Assembly: GCA_009776995.1 (NCBI GenBank)
Contig: WRMR01000044.1
Coordinates: 1 to 15,519, forward strand
Origin: Planctomycetaceae bacterium
Lineage (GTDB): Bacteria > Planctomycetota > Planctomycetia > Pirellulales > Thermoguttaceae
Direction of reading: 5' to 3'
Length of the DNA stretch: 15,519 nt
Shown: positions 5,311 to 13,046 of the stretch, piece by piece
Numbering within the stretch: position 1 is the first letter of the stretch
Layout of the letters: each line of letters begins with the position of its first letter
The notes under the pieces: model-generated
What the model saw: the letters and a program-made list of their open reading frames with translations, nothing else
What the model was told of the DNA's origin: nothing
The model's database searches: none
Program-made: the position numbers and the translations under genes

Positions 5311-7728
5311 CTATTCATCGCCGTAAACGTTCGTGTTTTCCTCTTTGGTCACCGGCCGTTCCATTTCGTCCGACTGCACCTGCACGACCACCCGATGATC
5401 GCCCGCCGCGAGACATTGGGCCCGCACGAGATACGTTTTCTCTTCCCGCGGCGCAAGCTGGACCAGGTTGCCGAAATCAACCAGCGAACCGGAAAATCGA
5501 TGTTGTGTCGGCCCTTCGGCGGCGACAAACCGCATTGCTTCCGGCAGTTGGACGCGAATTGAGACGTTGCTCGACGCCTTGGTGCCGCGATTGAAAATGC
5601 GCATTTCATACACGGCCTCGCGTCCCAGTTCGACCGGATCAACCTTGTTGGCGATTTCAAATCCCAATGACGCGATCCCATCGACGGCGACCTCGTGCGC
5701 CGTATTTGCCTGCAAACCTCCCTGAGCGCGGCCGACAAACTCAATTTTGTATTCGCCGATTTCTCGAGGTAACGTGACAAGCTCAATCTTGCCCGACTGT
5801 TGGGACGGCAAAGTGTCCAGCATCCAATGCACGGTGCGCGTCTCGGGATCGTAGGCACCCATCGAATCCGTACTGACAAAATCAATGCCTTTCGGCAGTT
5901 TCGCGATCAGAATCACATCGCGGGTTGCCGCCGAACCGGGATTGCCGACCCGCAATTCGTAGGTTGCTTTGCGTTCCAGGAAACGGTTTTTCGGTCCGTC
6001 AATCGCCAACGTCAGTGCCGGGGCCAGCACGACAATCGGGATTTTACTCTCGACCATCAGGTCATTGTCCCCCTTCGCGACGAGGTAATTCGTCATTTCA
6101 CCGTCTCGTTCACATTTCAATGTGAGTCTCAGCCGCTTGCTCTCGTTTGGCTTCAAATCCCCGAAATCGGACGACAGTTTCTTGCCTTTCGGATGCGACA
6201 GACCGTCCGGCACAAACTCTTCCAGCGTGATATTGCGCGCCGTGCCCGAACCGGGGTTGGAAATCATGATTTCAAGAACCACATCGCCGCCGACAAGGTG
6301 TTCGTCGCTTGCCGTTGCCACTTCCATGGCCAGCGCGGGTTTGGTCACGCGTGCACCGGCCGATGCTTCGACGCTGAACGTTGCCGTCGCGACGCTCCCG
6401 ATTTCCCCTTCGGCAACCGGGATAAGAATCATATCAACGTTACGTTCTTCGTTAATTCCGATGTCGCCCAATTGCCAGCAAATGTCGCCGCCGGCAGTTC
6501 GTGACGCCGAAGCCCCCGCCTCGATAAACCGTGTCCCTTTCGGCAAGCGGTCCGTTAGCACGACATTTTTTGCTTTCGCCGAACCCGTGTTGCGAATATT
6601 GAACGTCACGGTCATCGGTTCGTTGATTTGCACTTCGCGCGGCATTATTTTTTCAATGACAAGTTGCGGAATTTGTGCTCCCAGCAGTTCCTGCGATCCG
6701 GGAACGCCTGTTCCCTCCTCATGAGCGGATGACGCGTGGTTTCCACTCAAGGGGTTGCCGAGTTGAAGCGAGGCACCGTCATTCCGAATATCCATCGGCA
6801 CCGTACTGTTTCGGGCGATTCGTTCTTCCGGTTCGGCAACTTGCGGAACAAGACTTTGTTCCAGGACGGGCGGCTGGTTGCCGAATGCCATGCGGCTGTT
6901 TCCCTGCGGTGTGTTGCCATATCCGCTGTCCGGGGGCTCAATGACGTCAACCTGGATTGCACCATCGGACGGTGACGTTAAATCCGGCGGCAGAAGTGGT
7001 TGAAACGGAATGACGCCGCCCGGTTCATCCCCGAACGAAAGATTGGGGAGGGAACCGGGTTCGAGATCGTTCCCGTCAAATCGCAACGTGAGATTGTCAC
7101 GCGGTTCTCCTTGCGGTGAATCAAGCAAGGGAGGAACATTGGTGATTTCCGGTGACAAGTTTCCATTTCCAAGCGGAGGCGGCATGGGCGGTAGCGTCTG
7201 CTCCTGCATCTGGCTGATTCCCTGAATGACATGCTCGGGAACATCATCACTGTTACCCCAGTTGCCGTCGCCGGTGACCGACAAAGTCCCGAAGTGTTGC
7301 TCACCGGTTGTTGTAGAGGCCGTGATTCCTGGAGCACCGGGGACTTGCCGAATCGTTGCCGACGCCGGAACGTTCCTGCTCTCGTCCCCTTCTTCGGAGG
7401 TGTGAGAGACCTGCCGCACTTGCTGCGCATTTTGCGCAACCTGTCCAGATTGCACGGTTGCCGGGACGACGCCAAATGCGTTGGCAACCTGGACGGGCGG
7501 CTTGGAAGCCGTGCTTGGGGAGTTATCCTGCGGCTGATAGGTGGGGAGTAATGTTGGACTTTTGTTCACCGACGCTTGGCTTGTCACAGGTGGCAGTGTC
7601 CCACGAAGTCGCCGCGGCGTGGCATCGATTTTTTGATTTTCGTTGCTTTGACCGACAACGAAAGTGCTGCTGATCCCCGCGATCAATAATAGCAGAACGA
7701 TCGAATCATAGTATTTGTTACGTTTCAT
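5311..7728 (-). CDS. Large secreted protein with four DUF11-like repeats
   Basis: From the ATG at 7728 the product is 805 residues. The frame continues to 7899, but the start at 7728 places a signal-peptide-like N-terminus (MKRNKYYDSIVLLLLIAGIS, cleavage near residue 26, VVG-Q) at the beginning. An ATG at 7746 is an alternative; neither has a good ribosome binding site. Residues 30-353 are low-complexity, rich in Pro, Gln, Ser, Asn and Gly. Four immunoglobulin-like DUF11/conserved-repeat domains follow at about 356-463, 466-569, 572-683 and 688-788. Each shows the pattern ...V.F.I.N.GSA.A.NV.L.D.LP.G. Such proteins are common in planctomycete cell envelopes and are usually surface or periplasmic structural or adhesive proteins. 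It sits between a PEGA lipoprotein gene (218-base gap) and a TPR-like membrane protein gene (9-base gap). Confidence 0.88.
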   Translation of the reverse strand: MKRNKYYDSIVLLLLIAGISSTFVVGQSNENQKIDATPRRLRGTLPPVTSQASVNKSPTLLPTYQPQDNSPSTASKPPVQVANAFGVVPATVQSGQVAQNAQQVRQVSHTSEEGDESRNVPASATIRQVPGAPGITASTTTGEQHFGTLSVTGDGNWGNSDDVPEHVIQGISQMQEQTLPPMPPPLGNGNLSPEITNVPPLLDSPQGEPRDNLTLRFDGNDLEPGSLPNLSFGDEPGGVIPFQPLLPPDLTSPSDGAIQVDVIEPPDSGYGNTPQGNSRMAFGNQPPVLEQSLVPQVAEPEERIARNSTVPMDIRNDGASLQLGNPLSGNHASSAHEEGTGVPGSQELLGAQIPQLVIEKIMPREVQINEPMTVTFNIRNTGSAKAKNVVLTDRLPKGTRFIEAGASASRTAGGDICWQLGDIGINEERNVDMILIPVAEGEIGSVATATFSVEASAGARVTKPALAMEVATASDEHLVGGDVVLEIMISNPGSGTARNITLEEFVPDGLSHPKGKKLSSDFGDLKPNESKRLRLTLKCERDGEMTNYLVAKGDNDLMVESKIPIVVLAPALTLAIDGPKNRFLERKATYELRVGNPGSAATRDVILIAKLPKGIDFVSTDSMGAYDPETRTVHWMLDTLPSQQSGKIELVTLPREIGEYKIEFVGRAQGGLQANTAHEVAVDGIASLGFEIANKVDPVELGREAVYEMRIFNRGTKASSNVSIRVQLPEAMRFVAAEGPTQHRFSGSLVDFGNLVQLAPREEKTYLVRAQCLAAGDHRVVVQVQSDEMERPVTKEENTNVYGDE

Positions 7729-7946
7729 TGCTTGGATATTTCTCATACTGGAGTTCACAACATCAGTTTCCGCACTTGGGGAAATGGAATTTGAAAAATG
7801 TCTGCATCGTCCATAAGTTTTGAATTTGTGCGATTCATAACAAAAATTGCCATTCCCGAAAAGAGCAAATTGGTGATTTTTTGCAATTATTTCCGGCACA
7901 CTTTCTTTAAAACGTTTATTTGACCCAAACTGTTACATGCTACCCG

Positions 7947-8582
7947 TTAATTTTGATAAACAGGGGCATTCGTGAAAGGAGTCAACGGTGCCCCGATGGA
8001 ACCGGTGCCTGACGGCGTATTGCCTGTTCCACCGTAGGGATTGGAAGGGGCGACCACAGAACCGTCGAACGGGGTGCTTCCTGTGGGAACATCCGTCACA
8101 GGATTGATAATCCCGGTTGTTGTCCCGCTTTCCGTCCGAAACGTGGCAAGTGCCTGCGACTCCCGACGCATACTTTCAGCACGGTCAATTAACTCGTCCT
8201 GGGTCATTATCCGTTCCGGCCGCAATTGGAAATCAATCTGTTTCGTGTCAGTAATTTCTTGGGGCCAAACAACTTCCGAAAAGAAATCGATTCCCGGCCA
8301 TTGATACCATGGGGCTTTCACTTTGCGATACTCCGTCAACGGCTCGAAACCTTCCTTGACAATGGTAAATTCCATCGTTCCATAATGAGTAAAATGACAG
8401 GTGACGGGTGTTCGGCCAACCGGTTGTTTATTGACATATACCATTGCTCCGGTGATCGGCTGGGAGTATCCTTCCTGAAACGCGCGAATGAACATCCGAC
8501 GTCTTACACAGCCCATTTCAAAACATATTGTTATGACAATGGCAAGCAGCAAAATCCTTTTGGCAACCATCCATTTTGACAT
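7947..8582 (-). CDS. PEGA-domain lipoprotein
   Basis: The product is 211 residues. A hydrophobic N-terminus ends in a lipobox-like FEMGC (Cys25), so it is probably an envelope lipoprotein. Residues 43-75 (PITGAMVYVNKQPVGRTPVT, then a beta-strand pair) fit the PEGA domain, a small beta fold of surface proteins. The region 87-120, with APWYQWPGIDFFSEVVWPQE, looks like a planctomycete-type extension of that domain. The C-terminal third is Gly/Thr/Pro-rich and probably disordered. The ATG at 8582 has an AGGA about 11 bases upstream. It is the first of three same-strand genes with the DUF11-repeat and TPR-like genes, consistent with a joint envelope role; the exact role is unknown. Confidence 0.82.
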   Translation of the reverse strand: MSKWMVAKRILLLAIVITICFEMGCVRRRMFIRAFQEGYSQPITGAMVYVNKQPVGRTPVTCHFTHYGTMEFTIVKEGFEPLTEYRKVKAPWYQWPGIDFFSEVVWPQEITDTKQIDFQLRPERIMTQDELIDRAESMRRESQALATFRTESGTTTGIINPVTDVPTGSTPFDGSVVAPSNPYGGTGNTPSGTGSIGAPLTPFTNAPVYQN

Positions 8583-8605
8583 AGAAAAACAATTCCTGTT
8601 GCGTG

Positions 8606-8636
8606 ATAATACCCTTGTTTTTCAGAAATATTCCAA
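8606..8636 (-). promoter_or_regulatory. Weak promoter candidate for the PEGA/DUF11/TPR genes
   Basis: On the - strand TTGGAA (8636-8631) is followed after 19 bases by TATTAT (8611-8606), a five-of-six match to the -10 box. The spacing is longer than ideal. It lies 24 bases before the start codon at 8582. Confidence 0.3.
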
Positions 8637-9154
8637 GTGATCTCATCTCGCCATTCACGATTCAAAGTCGGTTGTTCACTGCGGAGTCTAACAATTTCGT
8701 GCCGACAAAGCCAGAGAAGTATTCTCAGAATTTCACAAAAACACAAAAAGAATATCGTACTGGATGTTTTGTTGTCGGTTAAGATGGGCAAAATCAAGCT
8801 TTGGGGTTTTCTGACAGGATAATAAACACCAGGAATCCACACCTGAACAAAACAAGACAGGAACGGATGGAATGTCTCTCTATAGAAAGCCATCTGGAAA
8901 AACGAATGAAAACTATGGAATAACATGGAGTTACAACATTCGTTACCAGTGTCAAATTCACAACAATTCTTACAATCGAAACAATCGGCATACCGTGTTT
9001 TCCACAGCATTCTCTTTAAAGATTAGGCTTCACCCCTACCGATCATGACAAAAGCGATGGTTATTATCATTTGATTTCATTCAAGGGTCAAAACAAATTC
9101 GATTGTTTTACATGAGGTAAGACTTTTGATTTTGTACGTAATTCATCGTATCGA

Positions 9155-9170
9155 CAAAAATCGATTTTTG
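9155..9170. promoter_or_regulatory. 16-base perfect palindrome, possible protein-binding site
   Basis: CAAAAATCGATTTTTG is fully self-complementary with no loop. It is shaped more like an operator for a dimeric protein than like an RNA hairpin. It is about 570 bases upstream of the PEGA gene start and about 420 bases upstream of the HTH regulator start. No ligand protein can be named. Confidence 0.35.
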
Positions 9171-9593
9171 CTCCAACAGACTCTCGTCAGGAAGACTTGA
9201 GGGTGATTGGGACGAAAAGAAGGGCGAGGTTTTTCCCCCCAGAGAAACCGATCCTGCACGATCTTGTCGGCGGCATGATTTGGGGGTTGTATCGATGAAC
9301 GAAAAGGACGGAGTATTTTTCGCTGGAATACAAATTTTCATGTTCTGACGTTTTTATTCATCATTCGCCTGAAAAGTTGCCGATAGAAGCCGTGGTAGCA
9401 TGTCAGAGGGAACTAATACATGAACCGCGCGTGCTGAAAAGCAAAAATTTAGTGTCAGCCCTACCCAGATGTTTGTGTTTTTTTGATGAAAGTGGAACTT
9501 TCACAACACGGACAAGGGCGAAAACTCCGAATGAAAGGGAGATTCATTTGGAGGAACAAGAGACCAAGCGTACGAAATATCGGAGAGCCCGCA

Positions 9594-10166
9594 ATGAAGG
9601 TTTTTACAACAGGCCAAGTCGCCAAAATCTGTAAGGTTGCACCTCGCACCGTCAGCAAATGGTTTGACTCGGGCCGACTGAAGGGATATCGCATCCCTGG
9701 GTCGCAAGACCGCCGGATTCCGCGCGAGTATCTGATCAGATTTCTCAAAGAGCATGGGATGCCACTTGGTGATCTCGAAGATGAAACACTTGCCAAAGTG
9801 CTCATCGTAGCTCAGGATCAGGTATTAGTCGAGAATCTCAAACGCGAACTGCCCGTCGAAAAGGCATTCAAAGTGGCGGTTGCAGCCAGCGGCTTTGACG
9901 CAGGGATCCAAGCCGAAAGTTTTCATCCCGACTGTATTATTGTTGACTTCTCGATTGGAAAGGCCGAAGCTCTCCAGATTTGCCAAAATCTGCGGAGAAA
10001 CGGCGAATTTTCCGAGATCATCCTCATCGCCCTGTTGCCCGATGACGGCAGCCCGATGAGTTTTGATCGGTCGAGCATTAACGAAACATTCAAGAAACCC
10101 TTTGATGCATCGCTCCTGGCCGAACGTCTTCGGACGCTCATCGGCACCCGGAAGGAACTGGTTTAG
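9594..10166 (+). CDS. Excisionase-type HTH regulator with a degenerate receiver domain
   Basis: The product is 190 residues. Residues 1-52 form a MerR/excisionase-type helix-turn-helix (FTTGQVAKICKVAPRTVSKW, then GRLKGYRIPGSQDRRIPREY). Residues 68-184 match the receiver fold: VLIVAQDQVL is strand 1, CIIVDFSIGKAEAL carries the would-be phosphoacceptor Asp118, and ETFKKPFD carries the conserved Lys168-Pro169. The acidic pair that binds Mg2+ is replaced by Ala73-Gln74, and the switch Thr/Ser after strand 4 is not apparent (ILIALLPDD). Phosphorylation by a kinase is therefore doubtful. The ATG at 9594 was chosen because GGAG lies 8 bases upstream and the HTH begins there; the frame extends to 9483. 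A strong terminator follows 75 bases after the stop. No histidine kinase is nearby. The target is unknown. Confidence 0.85.
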   Translation: MKVFTTGQVAKICKVAPRTVSKWFDSGRLKGYRIPGSQDRRIPREYLIRFLKEHGMPLGDLEDETLAKVLIVAQDQVLVENLKRELPVEKAFKVAVAASGFDAGIQAESFHPDCIIVDFSIGKAEALQICQNLRRNGEFSEIILIALLPDDGSPMSFDRSSINETFKKPFDASLLAERLRTLIGTRKELV

Positions 10167-10498
10167 CCTGGCATCACGGCAGAAGCCAGGATGGCGTCTG
10201 CTACTAGCAAGGAAGGAACCTCGCGATTGCATATAAAGTAACCGCCCAGGCAGGATGCCTGAGGCGGTTTTTTTTGGGTGCGCTCGGCATATTATTGAAT
10301 TTGGAGGTGCAAATCCTCTCTCGGCCGCTCTGTGGGGAACGATTCGCCGGAAGTGATCCCGCCGCCCATCCGGATTGAGCCGACCATTTTTTGCTATTGC
10401 TCTTCCAAGATTGGCAATGTTATGGTACGCTTTCCGTTTTGAAACTGCTTTGTCGCGGGTTTGTCGGCTATGCTTCACCTCCTCAAGGAGTTCCAACG
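10167..10498 (+). other. Regulator 3' UTR, terminator and parA leader
   Basis: This 332-base gap starts with a hairpin directly after the regulator stop (CCTGGC 10167-10172 with GCCAGG 10185-10190). It then holds a strong terminator at 10241-10275, a tRNA-3'-half-like segment at 10303-10327, and the ribosome binding site of the ParA-like gene (AAGGAG, 10485-10490). No clear promoter for the ParA-like gene was found. Confidence 0.5.
10241..10275 (+). terminator. Intrinsic terminator after the HTH regulator
   Basis: ACCGCC (10241-10246) pairs with GGCGGT (10263-10268). Inside it AGGCA (10248-10252) pairs with TGCCT (10256-10260) around a GGA loop, and a run of eight T ends at 10275. This is a classic factor-independent terminator and separates the regulator transcript from the ParA-like gene. 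Confidence 0.9.
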
Positions 10499-11308
10499 AT
10501 GCGTTCGATTGCCATCATGAATCAAAAAGGCGGGGTCGGCAAGACGACGACGGCGGTCAATCTCAGTGCCGCGCTGGCCGAAACCGGTGCCAGGGTTTGT
10601 CTGATAGACCTTGACCCGCAAGCCCATGCCACACTGCATTTTGGAATCGAACCGCAAATCGAATTTCAATCGGTTTACGATGTGCTGGTCAACGACCTCG
10701 ATTTGAAAGAAGTGCGGCAACAGGTGGCCGACAACCTCTGGCTGATTCCTGCACACATTGATCTGGCAGCGGCGGAACCGGAACTGCTCGGCGTGGTCGG
10801 TCGTGACATGATTTTGCGTGACAAACTGGCACAGGATGATAGGAAATTTGACTACATTATGATGGACTGTCCCCCTTCGTTGGGTGTGTTGACACTCAAC
10901 GCTCTCACAGCAGTCGGTGAGGTTTTTCTGCCTTTGCAACCCCATTTTCTCGCCCTGCACGGTTTAAGCAAGTTGTTGCGCACCATCGAGCTGGTGCAAA
11001 AACGTCTCAACAGTCAACTGCGTCTCACCGGGGTCATTCTCTGCATGTTCGAGGCCAACACACGATTGGCGGGCGAGGTCGAGTCGGATGTCAGTGCGTT
11101 TTTTGAACAGACGCAATCGCGGGAAAAGTCGCCGTGGGCAGGAGCAAAAATATTCGACACGAAAATCCGTCGCAATATCCGGCTCGCGGAAGCCCCGAGT
11201 TTCGGCAGACCGATTTTTCAGTACGACAATTCGTCAAACGGAGCGGACGACTACCGGAAACTGGCTCAGGAAGTCGTCGCCGACACCCAAGGACTCGCGC
11301 AGAAATAG
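10499..11308 (+). CDS. ParA/MinD-family ATPase (orphan ParA)
   Basis: The product is 269 residues, typical for chromosomal or plasmid ParA lacking an N-terminal HTH. The deviant Walker A box KGGVGKTT (10-17, signature Lys10 and catalytic Lys15), the A' box DLDPQAHATLHFG (37-49) and Walker B YIMMDCPPSLGVLT (119-132) are intact. The C-terminal IRRNIRLAEAPSFGRPIFQY block (223-242) is standard for the family. Such ATPases use ATP-driven dimerisation on DNA to segregate or position chromosomes, plasmids or protein complexes. The start at 10499 has AAGGAG 8 bases upstream; the frame is open to 10391, but those residues have no family match. No parB or parS is visible nearby, so the cargo is unknown. 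A palindromic repeat starts 14 bases after the stop and may end the transcript. Confidence 0.92.
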   Translation: MRSIAIMNQKGGVGKTTTAVNLSAALAETGARVCLIDLDPQAHATLHFGIEPQIEFQSVYDVLVNDLDLKEVRQQVADNLWLIPAHIDLAAAEPELLGVVGRDMILRDKLAQDDRKFDYIMMDCPPSLGVLTLNALTAVGEVFLPLQPHFLALHGLSKLLRTIELVQKRLNSQLRLTGVILCMFEANTRLAGEVESDVSAFFEQTQSREKSPWAGAKIFDTKIRRNIRLAEAPSFGRPIFQYDNSSNGADDYRKLAQEVVADTQGLAQK

Positions 11309-11321
11309 GTTGTTCGATCAT

Positions 11322-11378
11322 TCAGAGCCGCGACGGTCACGGAGCGGTCATTCTGCTCGATAACTCTTGCGGCTCTGA
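11322..11378. repeat. REP-like palindromic hairpin after the ParA gene
   Basis: TCAGAGCCGCGACGGTCACG begins one arm, and the other arm (CTCGATAACTCTTGCGGCTC, ending in TGA at 11378) reads back to it, giving about 25 paired bases with some mismatches around a short loop. The preceding TGTTCGATCA is also shared with the element at 1902-1966, so the repeat unit extends a few bases outside the stem. It stands directly downstream of a gene, as the other does. Confidence 0.75.
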
Positions 11379-11463
11379 CGGAAATGCTCACGTTGATTAT
11401 TGTGCGGCTCCCAGGCATTCGAGGCGAGAAAATCATCCCAGCCTACTCAAGACAAAGCATATC

Positions 11464-11472
11464 TGTTAGAAT
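11464..11472 (+). promoter_or_regulatory. Possible extended -10 promoter for the LRR/SDR genes
   Basis: TGTTAGAAT (11464-11472) fits an extended -10 element. No convincing -35 box is seen. It would give a leader of roughly 70 bases to the ATG at 11548. Confidence 0.3.
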
Positions 11473-11547
11473 AAAAGTTGCTTTCGTCGACATCACGTCG
11501 TTTATGGCACAAAACATTTCACACAACACATATCAGGGGAGTCAATC

Positions 11548-13008
11548 ATGCACAGGCGTACCATATTTGCGGGAATTTTTGTTTTAGGAAGTTGTCTGTT
11601 GTTGACGGGTTGCCCGAACAAGACGACACCCCCAACCGGTGGCGACCCGGCAGTTGGTGAAACAGGAGGTCAAAAACAAGTTGAAAAACCTGTTGCTGAA
11701 GCACTTCCCCAACCGGAAGCCGACCCCGCCGATATGACGACGGCTATTGCACTGCTGGAACAAAACCAAGGCACGTATGCCAAGAATGACGCCGGAGCTA
11801 TTGTCGCCATCGACCTCAAACTGAGCACAGTTCTTGATCCGGCATCTCAAGGGGATCAAGATGACGGTCGCACCGTCGCCGATACGGACTACAACAATTC
11901 AGTCGGCGAGTTGTTCGACGCAATCAACAAGCTGGCTGACTTGGAAAAAGTGACGTTCGACGGACCGGGGATTGATGATTTCGGTGTTCTTCGCCTGTCA
12001 GACCTCAAAAAAGTGACTACGGTCCATTTCAAAAACACGAACATCACGACAGAATCGCTGAAAACCCTGGCGACAACCATGCAAGACCTGACCGATCTGT
12101 CGGTCAATCGTTGCTTGAATTTGAACGCGGAGTCACTGTCCGTCATTGCCAATGAAATGCCGAAGTTGCGAATCCTGGACTTGCAATCCAACGCGTTCAA
12201 AACTTTCGATCTTCGAGCCTTGGCAAACATGCCGGAGTTGAAACAACTGGACTTGCGGCAATGTACTCAAATTGAAGGCGAATCGCTTCGTTTTTTGGCC
12301 GGGATTTCGTCACTTGAGGTTCTCAAACTCAGAGGCACCGCCACATCCTTTCGCGACCGCGACATTGAGCATCTGGCCGGTCATCCTTCGCTGAAAGCCT
12401 TTTTCCTGCAGGACGCCAACGTGTCGGACGATTTCCTCGACCCGCTACTGGAAATTTCCACGTTGATCGATCTGTCCATGTTCCGTCTGTTGGACGTCAG
12501 TAACGAGGGGTTGCAAAAACTGGAAGGGGCCAAACTTCAGCGGCTTTTTATTCGTGAGAACGATCTGATTGACGATGAAGGAATTGCCATCCTCAAGACG
12601 ATGCCCGATCTGAACCGTCTGACTCTGTACGAAGTGCGATCCATCACGGATGAAGGTTTGATTACCGCCATCTCAGGGAACAAGAAACTGGCCAATCTCG
12701 CGCTGTATGACATGGAATCCATTACGGATGAGAGTCGCAAAGCTCTTGCCACGACAACTTCCCTGCGAAGCATGGAATTGCGCAAGACCGGGCAAACCGA
12801 CGAAACGCTGAAGTTGGCGGCAAAACTGCCGCGGCTGGAAACGATGATCATCGGTGATAACAGCAAGTTTACCGACGAAGGACTGGCTGCCCTTGGGGAA
12901 AGCAAGACGCTCAAGACCATTGAAATCAGGAATATTACCGGCATAACGGATCAGGGAATTCGGGATTTCAGAGCCAGGTACCCCAATATCGTCCTCAACG
13001 ACGAATGA
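11548..13008 (+). CDS. Leucine-rich-repeat lipoprotein
   Basis: The product is 486 residues. The N-terminus has a signal segment and lipobox LLTGC (Cys22), so it is probably lipid-anchored outside the inner membrane. A Pro/Thr/Gly-rich linker (23-55) and an alpha-helical segment follow. Residues from about 105 to the C-terminus then form roughly fourteen repeats of 22-26 residues with the LRR spacing LxxLxLxxNxxITDEGLxxL (for example LTLYEVRSITDEGLITAISG). The ITDEGL form is the ribonuclease-inhibitor/cysteine-containing LRR subclass, frequent in planctomycete secreted proteins. The ATG at 11548 follows AGGGGAG. It probably binds another protein or a polymer; no enzyme domain is visible. The SDR gene begins 38 bases after the stop, so they may be one operon although no functional link is evident. 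Confidence 0.87.
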   Translation: MHRRTIFAGIFVLGSCLLLTGCPNKTTPPTGGDPAVGETGGQKQVEKPVAEALPQPEADPADMTTAIALLEQNQGTYAKNDAGAIVAIDLKLSTVLDPASQGDQDDGRTVADTDYNNSVGELFDAINKLADLEKVTFDGPGIDDFGVLRLSDLKKVTTVHFKNTNITTESLKTLATTMQDLTDLSVNRCLNLNAESLSVIANEMPKLRILDLQSNAFKTFDLRALANMPELKQLDLRQCTQIEGESLRFLAGISSLEVLKLRGTATSFRDRDIEHLAGHPSLKAFFLQDANVSDDFLDPLLEISTLIDLSMFRLLDVSNEGLQKLEGAKLQRLFIRENDLIDDEGIAILKTMPDLNRLTLYEVRSITDEGLITAISGNKKLANLALYDMESITDESRKALATTTSLRSMELRKTGQTDETLKLAAKLPRLETMIIGDNSKFTDEGLAALGESKTLKTIEIRNITGITDQGIRDFRARYPNIVLNDE

Positions 13009-13046
13009 GGTTCAATCGGACTAAAAGAACCGAAAGGGTTTCATCG

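Larger units (their letters stand above)
8583..9593. other. 1-kb gene-poor region
   Basis: No gene could be supported on either strand. Open frames here lack domains, compositional bias or ribosome binding sites. Visible elements are a weak - strand promoter candidate at 8606-8636, a 16-base perfect palindrome at 9155-9170, and the leader of the HTH regulator. The length, with divergent genes on both sides, suggests a regulatory region or decayed coding sequence. Confidence 0.5.

Noticed and set aside
8531..9010. 159-residue frame on the - strand
   Set aside because: It overlaps the start of the PEGA gene, is very rich in Cys and Phe as expected for AT-rich non-coding DNA, and shows no domain.
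9108..9341. 77-residue frame on the - strand
   Set aside because: Low-complexity Ser/Lys-rich sequence, no ribosome binding site, no family resemblance.
9295..9348. 17-codon frame preceded by GGGGG
   Set aside because: Too short to support; the G run may be chance.
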